A stretch of 64,000 bases of DNA from Pestalotiopsis fici W106-1 (taxonomy: Eukaryota; Ascomycota; Sordariomycetes; Amphisphaeriales; Sporocadaceae). A model generated the notes under the pieces. The model did not search any database and was not told where the DNA came from. It worked only from the letters and a program-made list of their open reading frames with translations. Below are positions 25,096-37,896 of the stretch, piece by piece (within the stretch, counting starts at the first letter, position 1; every line of letters begins with the position of its first letter). Made by a program: the position numbers and the translations under genes. Where the stretch lies: contig NW_006917095.1 of NCBI RefSeq assembly GCF_000516985.1, positions 500,157-564,156 of the forward strand, in the 5' to 3' direction.

Positions 25096-28000
25096 GGTCG
25101 CAGAGGCCGATGGACAATGGGCGAGGGGAAGTTCGGCAAGTCTATGTATTGGCAACGCAGGTAGGAAGTTTATGTTGGTGAGCTCTGGAAGTAGTTGCGG
25201 AGTTGTAGAGTTTCGAAACCAGACGTAATCTGTTGGTTAGCCGGATAGGCTGGAGAAGAATGGATTACTGTCCGCTCGTGTCTGTCCGTCTAGAACCTGT
25301 GTCTGTCTATTCGTACCTTGTCAGTCAACCAGCCAAGCCACTCAAGTCGATCAGGCACGGGTTAGGCCCAAGGTTGGCAGTCAGTCGGGTGAAAGTGAGA
25401 GTACGAGCAGTGTGTGTATGCAGTGCCAGTGCCAGTGCAGTTTGGCTGGTCATTCGCTCGGCCCAGACTGGGACCACCTGCAACAGCCACCTTAGTTTTT
25501 TTTAACCAGGTTTTGAGTGAGCACCAAGGCAACGTGGAAAGAAGAATAAAGAGAGAGATGAATAGGTACAAGGCTGTGGACCAGAGGGAGGGGTGGGGGG
25601 GGGAAAACGTGATTTCGTGGTATACGTAAATTAGGATTTCATGATTGAAAGAATCAAATACAATGTCGTACCTATTTGGGAGAAGAGGAAGAAAAAAAAA
25701 GCGATGCCTGTTTCAAGGGAAAGGAAGTTTGCTATGCCTGGTCGCGCGTTCTCACTCTCTCTTTCTTTCTCTACCTGACGAAGGTATGGATGTGATGATC
25801 GCCCGTCTCGTTACTACCTGGCTCTACGTCAGGCCGGTCGGGGGGCGCTTTTTGGGGTGGATGGGTGGGTGAGAGTGGGTTGTTGCTCGCCCGCCAAGGC
25901 AAATAAATTTGGCTTGCGTCCTCTAGGAGGAGGCACCTTGCAACTTGGGCTGGGCTCTCAAGTTTCAATGGGATGATTGATTTTAGCACGCACCAGCTCG
26001 TACTGAATCTACTACTGTAAATCTACTACTGTCCGCACGCGGCGAGCGGCAGATGATGGAGGGGAATTTGAAGCCGTCGGTCCAGCGATTGATGGGCTGT
26101 GGGGAATGTTGCTGTAGTGGTGATCCAAGCGGTAAACGATATTGGATGTACTCCAACTGGCGGGTAGCTCGAGGTACAGAGTAATGTAAATAAAGCAGTC
26201 CAATACCTTGATTGCAAAGTATTTACTGGTAGAACAGTAACGAGTTCTTGGCTTTGTTTGTTTCAAGCTTCAAAAACAAGAGACTCGTATCAACTTTTCC
26301 CTAATTGTTGTCGTGGAAAAGAGAGTGCAGGTTGAGGCGCATGTAGCTAGGGCTGGCGCCGCCGCTTGCGGTGAACGGATGGCTGGCTGGGCGTAAGGTA
26401 GGTATGTACGAATAGAAGACCTGGCAAGCCTGGTAGGCAAGGCGGATCTTGGTGCCAGAGCAGGGAAGAGAGAACGGGAAAAACAGAACTGGCCGTTCCA
26501 AATGGTGAATCAGGATTGCCCTAACAAGACGGAGGATGAAGAGTGCGAATGATCATTCAAACCATCAATGTTTGCTACAGGTACGTGGCTGCCATGGGGT
26601 AGCAGAAACTACTCGTGATCCTCCTCCGGATATGAGACCCGAGTATAGGTATTAGCAAACCCCCTCGGAGTGGGCAGTCACGTAGGTCCCATCAATGATC
26701 ACGCAGGTAGTGTTTTTCATTCTGCTATCTGAGAAAAGATCTGAGAGAACAATCGGCAAATGTGTAACAATGAGCAGATAGATCTCCAAAGCAGAGAAGT
26801 GGCATAGCGCAAAAGCGTCGAGCGTGCCGCTTTCTCTCGCGCTGACTCGACTTGATTTCAGAATTCCATATCCCGAGACAGTGCATTTGGGGTAGCCACG
26901 GAGATCCCATCCGTTGTTTGGGTAGGTCTTGAATCAAGGCCCCCCCCCCCCCCCCCCCCCATTGTCAAAGCAAAAAATAACATGGCGCTTGTTACTTTGT
27001 CTAATAACGCAGAAATACCATACGCTTATTTTATTAGTGGTACGTATTCTGTAGACTTCTCTTGGCAACGCAATAGAGTTGTTGCATTTCTTCTCATATC
27101 TCCATAATCGAGGATAGCGCAAGATATTTCCCAAAGTCTCACTGATATTTGCAGCACAGTGCCTTTTTCTTCTTCTTTCCACTTCTGAAATCGTTGTTAA
27201 ACCAATTGCCACAGTCAAAGATCCGATTCGCAATCAGCGCAATGCAAAAAGGCTCGTTGGGCATGAGTGAGTCCGACAGCCCACACCCCGAAAGTGCCCA
27301 ATCACAGGCGCTGTCCCCAGCCTCTTCTCTTCCCTGCGACGCGACGCATTTTAGCAGTGAGCCCAATGACGCCAGCTTTCCAGGTAAGAAAGCTCGGACA
27401 GGGAGCGTCTGGCGTCAAATGTGACCAGGGTCTTTTCCCCTCCTCAATTTCCATCTTGGACCCTTGCTTGCTTTTGTCTCCCTCTCGTTTGGAGACATAT
27501 ATACTTGTTGAATAGCTGGCCAGAGATACTGTGTGTGTATATCATGCTGATTAATGATCGTCGAGGAAGGAGCTGCACCCAACAGTCGATGACGCGAGAG
27601 CAACAAATATACATGTTGCATACATGTCAATTGTGGGAATTACTTGACCGATCACTGACGGTTGACATGCAATGCATCAGATGGTGCACAATCCTTTTAA
27701 GCATACGTACTGGCATGTGAATCCATGCAACCATCTCATTAGCCCCAGTTAAAATTCATACACACAGCAGATGTGATGGGAACACGACGCTGTTAGCGAT
27801 CAGGCAAGATTCACTCACATATCTGGGTTAGGGCACATTACCGGGTATGGTGGCCACTGTTGAAAGAGTGCTACTCGACTGGATTCCCTCAAATCTGTTT
27901 ACATGTCAATCGCGCCTATCTTCGTACATTGTTGCCATTATAGGCATACTTTCGAGGCCGTAACCTTATGTAATGCAAGTCAATGCACGTGTTGCGACGC

Positions 28001-28724
28001 GTGATCATGTCATAAAGTAGGATGCAGACGGGGATTTGATAAGGCTGTTGGATTCAGGCGATATCCTCCTTCTCCTGTACGGCCAGAGCCAACGACTGTC
28101 CTACTTTTGGTTCACTTCAAGTTTCTGAGATTCCCTGCAAATCAGACCTTTTCATCTCGTAAATGCTTCAATCCACGTCACAAGAGACCACCACTCCACG
28201 CATCCATCATCAGCACCCAAGCATATAACCGCCCGTTCCAGCTCATCTGAAGGGGGCAATGCAGAACATAGGAATAGTATCGGCGTAACATCGTAACGTC
28301 TGTAAATCCCACACATGCAGAGTGGTATCGTATCAAGAAAAGAAAATAAATAAGCCAAGATTTTCTTTCAAACAGACCGCGGAACATTCATGGCTTTTGC
28401 CTGGTCAGATCATGGCAGTGCTGGAATCAAGGAGACAGAGAAATGCGAAATCAAAGAATGAAATACGAGCCTAGAAAATGAGGAGGAACAAGAAAGGAAA
28501 AAGAAAACATATCCCCCAAGTCTTTGACCTATCTCTCCATCTCGATCCCTCTGCAGAATGCTTTTTTGGCGAAACATTGAAAAATGGTCAAGGATATCAT
28601 GAGCACATAGAACATCGTGTTTCAGACCTTTTCCCCCTCCCACAAGAAACCTGACCCTCAAGTCGAATATGTGAAGAAATGAAAATGGAATGGAAATTGT
28701 CGGATACCTAGACGTTGGGGCGGT
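25096..28724. other. Long region upstream of yak1 and downstream of pub1
   Basis: 3.6 kb with no supported gene. Part is probably a long yak1 5' leader. It includes the poly-C tract at 26940-26960. The 27149-27424 frame is not supported by any recognisable domain. Confidence 0.45.
26940..26960. repeat. Poly-C tract (21 C)
   Basis: Uninterrupted run of 21 cytosines in intergenic DNA, comparable to the run at the edge of the N gap (1718-1735). Confidence 0.95.
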
Positions 28725-30437
28725 TTAGCCCTGGTACCCTTGGAAACCATTGTTAAAGTTCTGGCCTGGAGGCGGAGAGGACCACTGCTGGTTAGGTCCC
28801 TGCTGACCACGGCCGTAGCCACCAGCACTGGGAGGACCACCATAGCCCATGGGCTGCGCGTTGTAGCCTGCTGGAGACTGCGCAGGAGCTCCAGCGTATG
28901 GCTGTTGCTGAGCTACGGGCGTGCCGTATTGACCTAGTTGCTGTTTAGCAGACGGAAGTAAACGAATAATCCAGGCAGACAACTTACCACCGTACTGGGG
29001 AAAGTAGGTAGAAGGCGTGCCAGGGTAGCCACCAGAGGCGTGAGCACTCTGAGGGCTGTAGGCCTGCTGCGAGGGATCGAAACCACCAGTCGCAGAGTTG
29101 GGAGTCTTATCCTTGCCCCACTGCTTCTTGTTAGCAACCCTCTTGCCAGGTTCACATTGATTGACTTACACTGCACTTCAGAGGACGCCCATTGACCTGG
29201 TATCCGTTAAGTTGGCAGATCGCCATGGCGGCATTCTCGTGTGTATCCATCTTGATGAACGCAAAGCCTCGGTCTGACTGCATCCGCGACTCCTGTACAT
29301 AACCAAAGTTCGAGAAGAGGGGAACCAGATCGTTCTGGGTTGTGTAGGGCGTCAAGTTTCCTACATAGCAGGTCGTCTGCCACGCAGGTGTCTGACCAAC
29401 GATCATATCGTAGCTCTGGATGCCGTGCGTAGGGAAATGATGGTGGCCGTAAGGAGTAGTGGGTGTCATTCCCATGGCAGCCATTGCCTGTTGCTGTGCA
29501 ATCGAAGGCTGGCCCTTCTGGTTGGCCCAATTGCATCGAATGGCTCGAGAACCGAGCCACTCTCCGTCCATGGAACTCAGTGCCTTCTCGGCATCGGCGC
29601 GATCGCGGAAAGCAACGAATCCGTAGCCACGAGAACGACCAGTCTTCATATCCCACATGACACGTGCCTCAGAGATTGTGCCAAACGCCGAGAAAGCTTG
29701 GAGGAGAACTTCGTCGTTAACTTCGTTCGAGAGATCACCGACAAAGATGTGGAAGTGGCCAGATGTATCCTCCTTGCTAGTCGTGTTCGACTGGTAGGCC
29801 CAGTTGACGCGGATTTCCTAGAAGTAAACCTTGATAAGCATTTTGGACAAGCAGGGACCGGGGGAGGTGACCAGGCTTACCGACTGGTGAACGCGACGGC
29901 CGTTCAGTGTCTGCAAAGCACGTTCGGCAGCACCAGGGTCGTCGTACTCGATGAAGCCATAGTTGTAGCCCTTTTGCTGGTTAAAGGTGTCAGTTGTTTG
30001 ACGTATAGCATGAATACAACGAGCAAAACGCTGTATTGTATGTTCAATCGTTCACGGCCACTCACATTCTTGTCAGGGATGATCTTCACATTCTGAACAT
30101 GACCAGTAGTCTCGAAGATTTGGCGAAGAACGTCCTCCGTGACACGGGGGTCGAGTCCACCGACGTAAAGAGCCCTCTTGTTAGGTTCGGGAGCCATGCG
30201 GCGGGCAAAGGGACCGCCACTGCTAGGGGACATCATGCCACTCTGATCGCCGGACAAGGGAGAGGTAATGGCAGTCGGAATCGGGTTCGTGTTCTGCGGA
30301 ATGTGCAGCGGCGGCGGCGGCATGTGAGCCGGGTTGGACTGGCCATTCTGGCCGCCTTCGAAGCCAGGAGCGCCAGCATTGGGCTGGGGTGGAGGCGGCA
30401 GTTGACTCGAGGTCTGGGGCGGTCCGTTCTCAGCCAT
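28725..30437 (-). CDS. pub1: Poly(U)-binding three-RRM protein, Pub1/TIA-1 family
   Basis: mRNA-binding protein of the Pub1/TIA-1 family, linked to mRNA stability and stress granules. Five exons: 30437-30066, 29976-29881, 29817-29170, 29120-28988 and 28933-28725, giving 485 residues. RRM1 has ALYVGGL (RNP2) and KGYNYGFIEY (RNP1); RRM2 has HIFVGDL and GRSRGYGFVAF; RRM3 has CYVGNL and SDRGFAFIKM. The N-terminus is Pro/Gln-rich. The C-terminus is a Gly/Tyr/Gln-rich prion-like tail ending in FQGYQG. RRM1 is split by two introns. Upstream, about 1 kb without a gene suggests a long 5' leader. Confidence 0.95.
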
Positions 30438-33294
30438 GATGTTGGTGTGTTGCGGGATCGCGAGGGTTCGATGAGGTGGTGAGGAGGTGACACAAGGATT
30501 ATTTCTTTTTTGGCAGTTCAGTGTTGCTCGAAACTCGACAGCACAGCGCGCAAAGCAAGATTGGCGGGTGAAGGTGGGAGGCGGTGGGCCAATGAGAATC
30601 CGAAATCGCAAACGGTTGTCGCGACCTGGTATTCGCTGGAAAAGCGACCGAACAGACTGCTCAAAAAAAAAGTCACAGGCTTGCTTGGTGAGATAGAGAC
30701 AGTGGATGATTGCAGCTTCTGCAACCAATTCAAATCGCTGATTCCGGCGGGGCTCAAGGAGATTGTAATTAATCTAGTGAGGGCAGCACAACGCAATAGA
30801 CAGAGAGTCCTTGGTTGTAGCCAGATTGCTTCTTGGGCGGAATTTGTTCTTGTGCAGATGCTCGTAAGAGTTGGAGCCTCGAGCAAGACAGGCGCGTTCC
30901 AGAATACAAGGCTAAGCGCTCACACGAATGCGACGGAGAGGAAATGCGATGCGAATCCAGGGGAAAGGCAGTGCTAGATGCTGCTGCGGTTCGAAACAAT
31001 CGAAGATGACGCCAACGCCGAAACGATGCGATGCGATACGATGTAACACGATCTGGCCTGCTTTCTAAAAGATTTGAAAACAACAGGAGAGTGACTGGGC
31101 ACGGGTGGCCAGTCAGGAGATTGTACCGGTCGAGCGGCGGATTGACAAGGGAAAGCGAAGAAGCAGACTTGAATCGACGAGGACCGCGACGACGAAAGGC
31201 AACCACTAACTAGATATTAGTGGAGGCGATTGACTTGGTAGGAAGGCTGCTGCGGCGGCGACGATGAAGAAGAGAGGAGACGACCAAAAAAGGACAATGA
31301 GAGGGAATAGAGAAGAAAGGAAACTGCCTTGGAGGAGTCCCCCGGGTTTTGACACACAAAATCACCGGATACGTTGATTTTCTCTGCCGATTCGGACGAT
31401 GAAGAAGAGGAAAGAAGAGAAGAAGGGAAAGCAAACGGGAATCTCTCGTCACGCAAAAAATGGCGGATGAACCTTGGGTTTCTTTGGGATTTGACGGCGG
31501 GTAGGCAGAGGCGCCGACGCTGGGGTTCGCTCTAAGCCAGCTTGCCAGATTGGTCCCTTGATGCCCTTTTCAGGTCGCTAAAGCAGAAGCTTGGACGAGG
31601 GAGGGACACGCTTCCCCTCCAAGCCCATTCATTCTAGCGAGGGGCATTGCTTGGACCGGCGACAAAATATGGAGATTTGGGGTTCTATGCCGACCCTAGG
31701 TGTGTTCTTCACAATCGCGCATGTAACCACATTGGAAAAAAGTGTGAGGATTTTGTCTCGCAGTTCACCTACTTACTCATCGATCGCACATTGTCTCTTT
31801 ACCTTTACTATATTATCCAATACTAATATGCAGTGACATATGTACATCAGATCATGTAGACTCTTTTGAAGAACACAAGTAACATGGAATGCATCCTGAA
31901 TCTCTCCCTAAGTGGTACGCGCCGGGTTCGTGGCACTGAAACTGCATGTGCAACGCACAATTCCAAGGTATACCAATGCAATCAATTGAACAATGATCAA
32001 AAATTCGTCTGGCTGAATGAGAACGAAGCATTCAACAAAGCCCTTTCTCAAAAATCGACCAGGCAAGTTATGACTTCAAACCACTTACCATGTATATTTC
32101 TGTAGGTGTGGGGGTGGTTGGAGCAATCTGATCGATTCCAGAGATTTGGTTCGGTTCATTCCCGCCGAGCCGTTGGACATACACACACTGAACAATGTCA
32201 GCTCCAAGTTCCCTCCATCCCAACGCTTGTGCGGGACTGTCAACACTTTTCCTCCCCGTTTCGTACATTGAAATCGGCGACAACCGTCAATGTCAGTATT
32301 TTGCATCGTGTAGCCCTTGTAGACGGAAGCATTGCCCTTCATTAATCATGAGGCCTTGACATGAGGCTCATATCCACTCAAGTGACGACCCATGTTACTC
32401 AGAACTGACAACCTGGTAAAGTGCTACAACAGATGCCATAGCAACATATCTGAGCGTACAGCGCATTCCATGGAATAATTACTTTGTACCAGTCTGGCCT
32501 TTGATAAGACCCTGCATGATTTGCCAAGATGAAGGTTCCGGCGCGGTATCATAATCCTTCATTTTCTTTGCAGGGTGCTTGCGTATCAAGCGCCGAAATT
32601 CCGTGCTCTATCCCTACGTCTTGCCAGTAATGCAGGTCGTAGTTGTCCATCAATTGCACCACGGCAGCCAGCATAAGATCTGACAGAAGAGCAGCATGTC
32701 TTCTCATCTCCCAAATGGCGTTTTAGATTGAAGATTGATGCACAAAGAAGCCGCCAGAGGATGTGTCTCTATCCAAACTTGGCAGACTTTTCGTCCATGA
32801 TCGCGCAACACACAATGTTCAGATGACAGTTGGGCGGCGGCTACCTTAAACCCCCCCAGGGACGGGTTTTAGCCTTGGTCATCCAACCCCACGGCCGGCG
32901 ATCCAATCTGGGATTCAGGGTCAGGAACAAGGTGCAAAGAAGGCAAGGCAAGCAATGTGGGGCCCGACCCCGTCCAAATGTCACACACGTATCCGGAGGT
33001 AGCGTGGCATTGAAGCATTTTTAGCGATCGGTGCTAAAGAGACTCCCGCACAGGCTTTCTAACCTTATTCTTACTCCATTCAATCAATCGCCTGCTTCTT
33101 CAGCCTTCAGGGTCCCCCCTCCACCCATCAATCACGGCCCTTGCATATAGTCTGCGACTCCATATCAAGGTTTCTTTGCTTTGGCGTGCTTTCGACTCTT
33201 CCGTCTAGCTACCTCGGCCACTTTTCCCACAGTCGTCATCATTTCTCACCAAGAGCGAGCTCTCTTTCACCTACCTTGTCGTTGATCATTCGCC
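30438..33294. other. Divergent region upstream of pub1 and the Mediator-like gene
   Basis: 2.9 kb without a supported gene. Purine-rich and pyrimidine-rich stretches (31210-31456) and many short overlapping frames are typical of promoter and 5' UTR DNA. No RNA gene is recognised. Confidence 0.45.
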
Positions 33295-34603
33295 ATGGCG
33301 GCCGCTCAGGCAAAAGATCCTCTGGATGTCCTCCAAGCCATGTTCCGAGAAGCGGTAGGTATCATCGCGCAACGTCTTTCCGATCACTCCACTAATGCCA
33401 TTCTTCGGTTCTAGTTAGTCCAGACTGGTAAGGCCATCAAGGCATCGCAGAAGGACGGGACTAGAAATGGGGCCAGCGCCGGTGTCGCATTGCGCACCAA
33501 AATGCCCGAGACCATGAAGACATATCACTATGCTCTAGACGATATCGAGAGCGAAATCGTGCGTTGATGATTTCACATGGCTGTTTGCGAGCTTATCACT
33601 GACTTATTATACGCAGACCAGGGCCAAGGCAGTTCTCCTGCGAGATCTGCAAAAGCTTCAAGCAGCCAGGGCTCCCGTTGTCGTCCCATCACCTGTTGCT
33701 CCGCCCGCTCCCATGGTGCCGGAGCCTCAACAGCCGGCGGCGTTAATGATGGACATGCCATCGGCAGCTGCCCATACTGTCAACACTAATATCAACTTCC
33801 AGCCTACCCGGGAGGAGACCAAGAGGGCACCATTCCCCGACATGGGCATGGGTCTTTCATCAGACGTGCCAGATCTGTCGTCAGATATGAAACCACCTAC
33901 AGCTTCACCACGCCCTGCTTCTGCTTCTGGAAAGACGGGTGTAGTAAAGCAAGGGACGCCTCCGATCAAGCAATCCCCAAAACTCACACAAATGAACAAG
34001 ATCACCCCTGTGCCGCCGCCGCAAGTGCCTCAACCATCGGCGATGGGACCAGCAACACAAAAAGCAGTGGTCTCCCCACCTCAGCCTGCTGCTGCTCAAG
34101 TTGCTCAAGATAGTTCCCTTGACGCCATGCTCGCTCTGCCCCCCACAGGCGGTGCTGCCACTGCCGACATGACCGGCGGTGAGCTCAATTTCACCAACAT
34201 GGAGTTTACTCTAGCACCTCCGTCCGACGGCCAATCTCAAAACGCGCCACCCGCTCCAATGCAAGAGTTTGACATGTCTGCATTCACAACACAGGATATG
34301 GGAGGAGACCAGACGGCTATGGATAAGAACAATAATACCAACAACAATTCGTCTAGTGCTGCTCCAGCCAATGCTGTGGGCACAACATCTGCGAAGGCTG
34401 CCGAAGTTACAGCTCAGACAGGAAGTCAAGACTCAATGTATGATTTGAGTAATATCGACAATGGTAATGGCGATCAGATGGACCTGGACTTGAGTTTAGG
34501 CGGAGGTGGAGAGGTTCACGATAGCACTTTCAACGATCTGTTCTTTGAAGACGCTGATGGAGGCATGGGACAATTCGATGATGCCTTTTTTGGGCTCGAG
34601 TAG
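33295..34603 (+). CDS. Uncharacterised Pro/Ala-rich, acidic-tailed protein, possibly a Mediator tail subunit
   Basis: I do not firmly recognise the family. Three exons, 33295-33354, 33415-33558 and 33617-34603, give 396 residues. The N-terminal ~90 residues look folded and helical: KDPLDVLQAMFREALVQTGK, then YHYALDDIESEITRAKAVL and LRDLQKL. The rest is disordered and rich in Pro, Ala, Gln, Met and Asn. The C-terminus is acidic with aromatic residues (FNDLFFEDADGG, FDDAFFGLE), like a transcriptional activation region. A short helical head followed by a low-complexity tail fits a fungal Mediator tail subunit (Med2/Med29 type), but this is a guess from composition. The gene structure is well supported, with all introns in phase 0. 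Confidence 0.75.
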
Positions 34604-35915
34604 GCGATTTATTTATACTCGAGGATCTTAGCAGAAGGCCAATGTTCTGTGGCAAACAGATGCAAGTTGATCTCATAGTGAGGTGGTTCGAAGAATTATA
34701 TTACCGGCTTGGTATCTCTCAGGCACCACAGCACAAACAAGATTCTCCATCACTCTCTTGGTGAGCAAAAAGAACTTCTACTGCTATATAGTTGACAGGC
34801 TCCAACCAAATGCCCAGTGATTACCTCTCAGGTTATCGAGCAGCTAGACACATGATTTTGAAATTGCGAGTGGGACAACCGTGACATGGACTCTGCTCTA
34901 CGCTCAAGGTTCCTTGGGTTACCGGCACATCGGATGGCATTTGAAGATTTTGAAGATTTTAGACTTTGAATATGAAGGCTTTGCTTTCATTAGTAGCTGT
35001 TACTTCTTTCCATTATGTCAGTCCAGCTGGCCAAACCCAACCTATACGTTGTCAGCGTTCTAACCAGCGTCGATATTGCTCTCTAAAAACCAAAGGGCGT
35101 GTCCACTTTAACAAGGCTTTTGGTCTTATTGCTCTATCATATACCCATTTATTGTGAAGTTTTCGGGACCAACTTTTCTCTTTATGCATTACTCGGGGAT
35201 TATATGGATTCGTTGCCGCTAGATTCGCAATACCCTTAAACCTTTATTCCAGCTTTACAGTCGAATTTTATAGTACTTGCTTGGACAGAGAGTCATCGTA
35301 AGCAGGTGCTTCCGTGACCAATTCACTTCATTGTGCGTTATAATTCTGAACATGTCTAGTACTCCCTGAGTAAAGGGTGCCATGGCGCTCTAGTCTTCGA
35401 AAGAAAAGTAATGCTATAATACTTTGCTTTATGTGCTCTCTTATGTCCTCAGTCCAGTTCCAGGGGGGAAAACTGCTAAGCTTCACCTCTATGTAACGAG
35501 GAGAAGCGAGGCTTGTTATGGGAGCAACAGTCTGTTAATCCTCACGCAGCATAACACCTATGCGCGTTTCTATTCGTCGAGGACTTTTGGGTTCACAATT
35601 ATAACGCGCCTCAAGGTTGCCTAAGATTGCTGTGCACGGCAATTGCGCCAGAGGTGTTCGCTGACACGGGGGCGTTTTAGGTACGCCCGGCTTGAATGGT
35701 ACCTACCTACCTAGTAGGCAGGGAAGAATCCGACTAATGCACATTTCACATTTTCTTGGCGAAGAGAGGGGTGAAAACGGGGTTGGCATTTTCTATTATA
35801 TCATGAACAAATCTTCAGTTGACTTTCCTCAGGCGTGGTTTTAACTTCTTCCATTTATGTTTGTCCAAGACTTACATTGGTCCTTGTATATTTCATGAGG
35901 CTTAAATTTACAACT
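34604..35915. other. Intergenic region left of the tandem membrane genes
   Basis: 1.3 kb that reads as AT-rich by eye. A 61-codon frame from 34972 begins like a signal peptide (MKALLSLVAVTSF) but has no further support. No other gene is seen. Confidence 0.4.
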
Positions 35916-36770
35916 ATGCTTCGCTTTTCCTTTCGATTGCCCCTGGGCCACAATGGCTTTCGCGGTCTCGCCAACATCGCTATCTACATATTCGTGGCAT
36001 CTTTGATTGCAACTGCTTCTGCCTCCGGACATGACACTCTTCCAATTCATCGTGACCCGTCATCACAGATACAAATACCAAACATTGTTACCGCCGGTAT
36101 GACTACAAACTGGATCTTGTCAACGTATTCAACAGCTATGGATTTTTCCTTCAACCTCATAGTAACCTTGAAGACTGGAATATTCGCTGTCGGGTCTATA
36201 TGCCGGATGTACCCTCTAAATCTAGTCCTATGGTCCCTCTGTGTCGCTCTTGTGGGAGTATCTTGTGCTTTCGAACAGGTGCCCAGCCATGTGAGGTTTT
36301 GGTTGTAAGTTTTCCGATTGTGTCCGAGTTACGCTCGTCTGAAGTAGGACACTTCCCTATGTCCGACTTATTCGATGATGGAGTTATTTTACGGGAGAGT
36401 ACCCATACTCACAAAAGCTGCTCCCAAGTGCTACGTGCCTCACATTCTCTTGGTTGGTAACGACCATCTTGCATATCTACGGACACATAAGGAGATTCCA
36501 GAGCATTGGACGTGCCGATTCGTAGGTTACTATGCTACTCAGCTTTCCTTGAGATCCGTATCTGACGTTTGTGCTAATCGTGCACATCATTGCAGATTTA
36601 TCGTGACAACAGCCGTGTTGTCCTTCGCCTTTATTAAAGCATTCGCTATCCTTGGCGGTTATGATATAGTCGCTCTGATCCGAATTCCCCCATGTTTTAC
36701 TTTGGCAGCGTGGATTTCAAGCCGCTGGTGCAATCTCAATGCTACACCAGAAGCACAAGCCGGTGTTTGA
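35916..36770 (+). CDS. Unrecognised multi-pass membrane protein, tandem copy A
   Basis: Family not recognised. Three exons, 35916-36304, 36429-36521 and 36596-36770, give 218 residues. By eye there is an N-terminal hydrophobic signal/anchor (IAIYIFVASLIATASA), a polar ~65-residue segment, then four hydrophobic segments: LNLVLWSLCVALVGVSCAF, CLTFSWLVTTILHIY, FIVTTAVLSFAFIKAFAIL and FTLAAWIS. The gene is paralogous to copy B, 1.1 kb downstream. Exons 2 and 3 have identical lengths (93 and 175 nt) and both introns fall at the same codons in phase 2. Shared blocks include WSLCVAL/WSLCISL, FSWLV, GRADS and TLAAWI/TLAVWI ... WCN. The start is set by aligning the two copies. No homology-based function is offered. 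Confidence 0.75.
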
Positions 36771-37896
36771 ATTGGTGCATCTTCCTGCTTCTTGGCATAC
36801 TTGTTTGAACATTTTGGAGGTCTCCTTCAGGCTGTTCATACTCATTCATACCCTGCTGGGAGATCAGTCCGTGTTATAACATTATAGAAATGACATGGAA
36901 AAGATTGGGTATGATGGATAGCGGCATGGCGAGCAGGGAAACGAGTTGGCGCATATTGCGATTTTCTCAAAACACAAGCGTGTTACTAGGCAAGGGAGTG
37001 TTGTTCCATTCGAAAGGGTCTGCTTTGGAGTAAGTTGGAAATCACGGTTCAAGGTTCGGATGATGGATAAATACTGGGCATAGGGCGTGGGGAGCAAAAG
37101 TCGGTCATTGAGCTAGCAGCAAACTATATTTCGTACCGCGTTTCTTGAACCAGTCCCGCCAGTAATTTATTAGATATTCCTTTACAAAACGAGTAATGAC
37201 TATGTAATCACGAAGCCGCAGTGGTTGTTGAAAGGCGATTCCGGCCCAGTTTTCTCCCGGCGGAGGGTTTGGGACTGTCGTGCAACTATCCCAGCGTCGC
37301 GCCGGGAGAGTCAACCTTGCTTCAATTCATATGACGCTCAAAGTATCATGAGTCTCATAGATTCAGGCGTGCGAAACAGATAATGGGTATGTTTCGATAG
37401 GCTGTAGATGCAGCCGACAGTGGATAGGGTTGGGATCTTGGCCGTGTTCCCTCCCAAACCAACCAACGCAACAGGCCGTCAAAGAGTATTATGCAGAGAC
37501 ACCTGCACACCCACATACGCCATCTACTTGAAAGGTACCTACATATTTGCCTTGTTCCGGCTGCCAGTGGAGGGAGCTGGAAGCACTGTACATGTACCGC
37601 AGGGGACGCCAAGCACAACGTGCTCCCGTCCCATTTTCTGAAGACCTTCCAGACCATGTGATTTGTTTCTTTTCCACTACCACCTTGCCAATCCAGGACA
37701 ACCTCCTGGTGTTTGTCATTGGCCAGAACTCCAGTCCCTGTTTTTTTTCCCTTTGGTTGTTTGCAGCAATATTCATTTTACTATTTCTGTCCTCACGCCC
37801 CCTTAGCATATCTTTCTCTTGCATACTTATACCTCAAGACTGCCTCTTTCATTTGTCCTTGAAATCCCTATTCCAACGGCGCACAAATTCAAAACT
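36771..37896. other. Spacer between the tandem membrane genes
   Basis: 1.1 kb with unsupported short frames on both strands. The last ~200 nt are T/C-rich, as expected for the leader of copy B. Confidence 0.4.
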
